From contig DDAM01000061.1 of the NCBI GenBank assembly GCA_002332905.1, positions 54,567-78,359 on the forward strand: DNA of 23,793 nt. Reading direction: 5' to 3'. How positions within the stretch are numbered: position 1 is the first letter of the stretch; each line of letters begins with the position of its first letter. The position numbers and the translations under genes were made by a program. Positions 23,651 to 23,793 of the stretch are shown here, piece after piece. This DNA is from Firmicutes bacterium UBA2058 (GTDB taxonomy: Bacteria; Bacillota; Clostridia; Tissierellales; Sedimentibacteraceae). Under the pieces are notes generated by a model that had not been told where the DNA came from, searched no databases, and worked only from the letters and a program-made list of their open reading frames with translations.

Positions 23651-23787
23651 TAATAAGTAAAACGTTATCATAAGCATATTTTATGCATAAAAAACATATT
23701 GAAATTTTAATTTATTTACAAGTGAATGCATAAAAACAATAATATATTTAACGTTATATCATTATATTGACAGAAAGGAGACCAACT

Positions 23788-23793
23788 ATGAAT
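23788..23793 (+). CDS. Start of a gene cut off by the window edge
   Basis: Only ATG-AAT is inside the window. GAAAGGAG seven bases upstream and a strong promoter at 23622 support a real start. Nothing can be said about the product. Confidence 0.6.

Noticed and set aside
1..23793. CRISPR arrays, tRNA or rRNA genes, prophage or complete insertion sequences
   Set aside because: No regularly spaced repeats, no cloverleaf with tRNA consensus bases, no transposase or phage-like genes were seen on either strand.

Overview
The window comes from a low-GC, spore-forming, anaerobic member of the Firmicutes, most likely a Clostridia amino-acid or peptide fermenter. This rests on AT-rich DNA with strong GGAGG-type ribosome binding sites, an alpha/beta-type small acid-soluble spore protein, a butyryl-CoA dehydrogenase/ETF operon, a hybrid-cluster protein, an FMN riboswitch on ribU and a glmS ribozyme. 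I cannot name the species.

Layout. Positions 1-1637 hold the 3' part of a cytoplasmic asparaginase and a PHP-domain phosphoesterase. Positions 1611-2474 hold a promoter, FMN riboswitch, intrinsic terminator and the riboflavin transporter gene ribU. A farnesyl diphosphate synthase (ispA) follows, after a 66-bp palindromic element. Positions 3858-7005 are a compact bcd-etfB-etfA operon with its own promoter, a Rex-like box and a terminator. Next come a branched palindromic element, a spore protein gene on the minus strand and a decayed histidine-kinase fragment.

The centrepiece is 8174-15966, a five-gene peptide ABC transporter operon (oppA-B-C-D-F) plus a small membrane protein. Two of its subunits carry large in-frame insertions. 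The OppC-type permease has a seven-repeat RCC1-like beta-propeller (about 290 residues) in its first extracellular loop. The OppF-type ATPase has about 150 extra, highly charged and probably helical residues between Walker A and the Q-loop. The substrate-binding protein is also long. I read this as one elaborated peptide importer with an added domain on each side of the membrane. It is the best candidate here for something not well described.

From 16028 onward: a glmS self-cleaving ribozyme with glmS, then a probable nitrosative-stress cluster (pyridine-nucleotide flavoprotein reductase, a four-cysteine YuzB-like small protein, and hcp), an orphan membrane protein, a minus-strand YoaP-like GNAT acetyltransferase, and about 770 bases with no gene. 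That stretch ends in a strong promoter and the first two codons of a gene cut off by the right edge.

Functions are assigned from recognisable motifs and gene order only; no database search was run.
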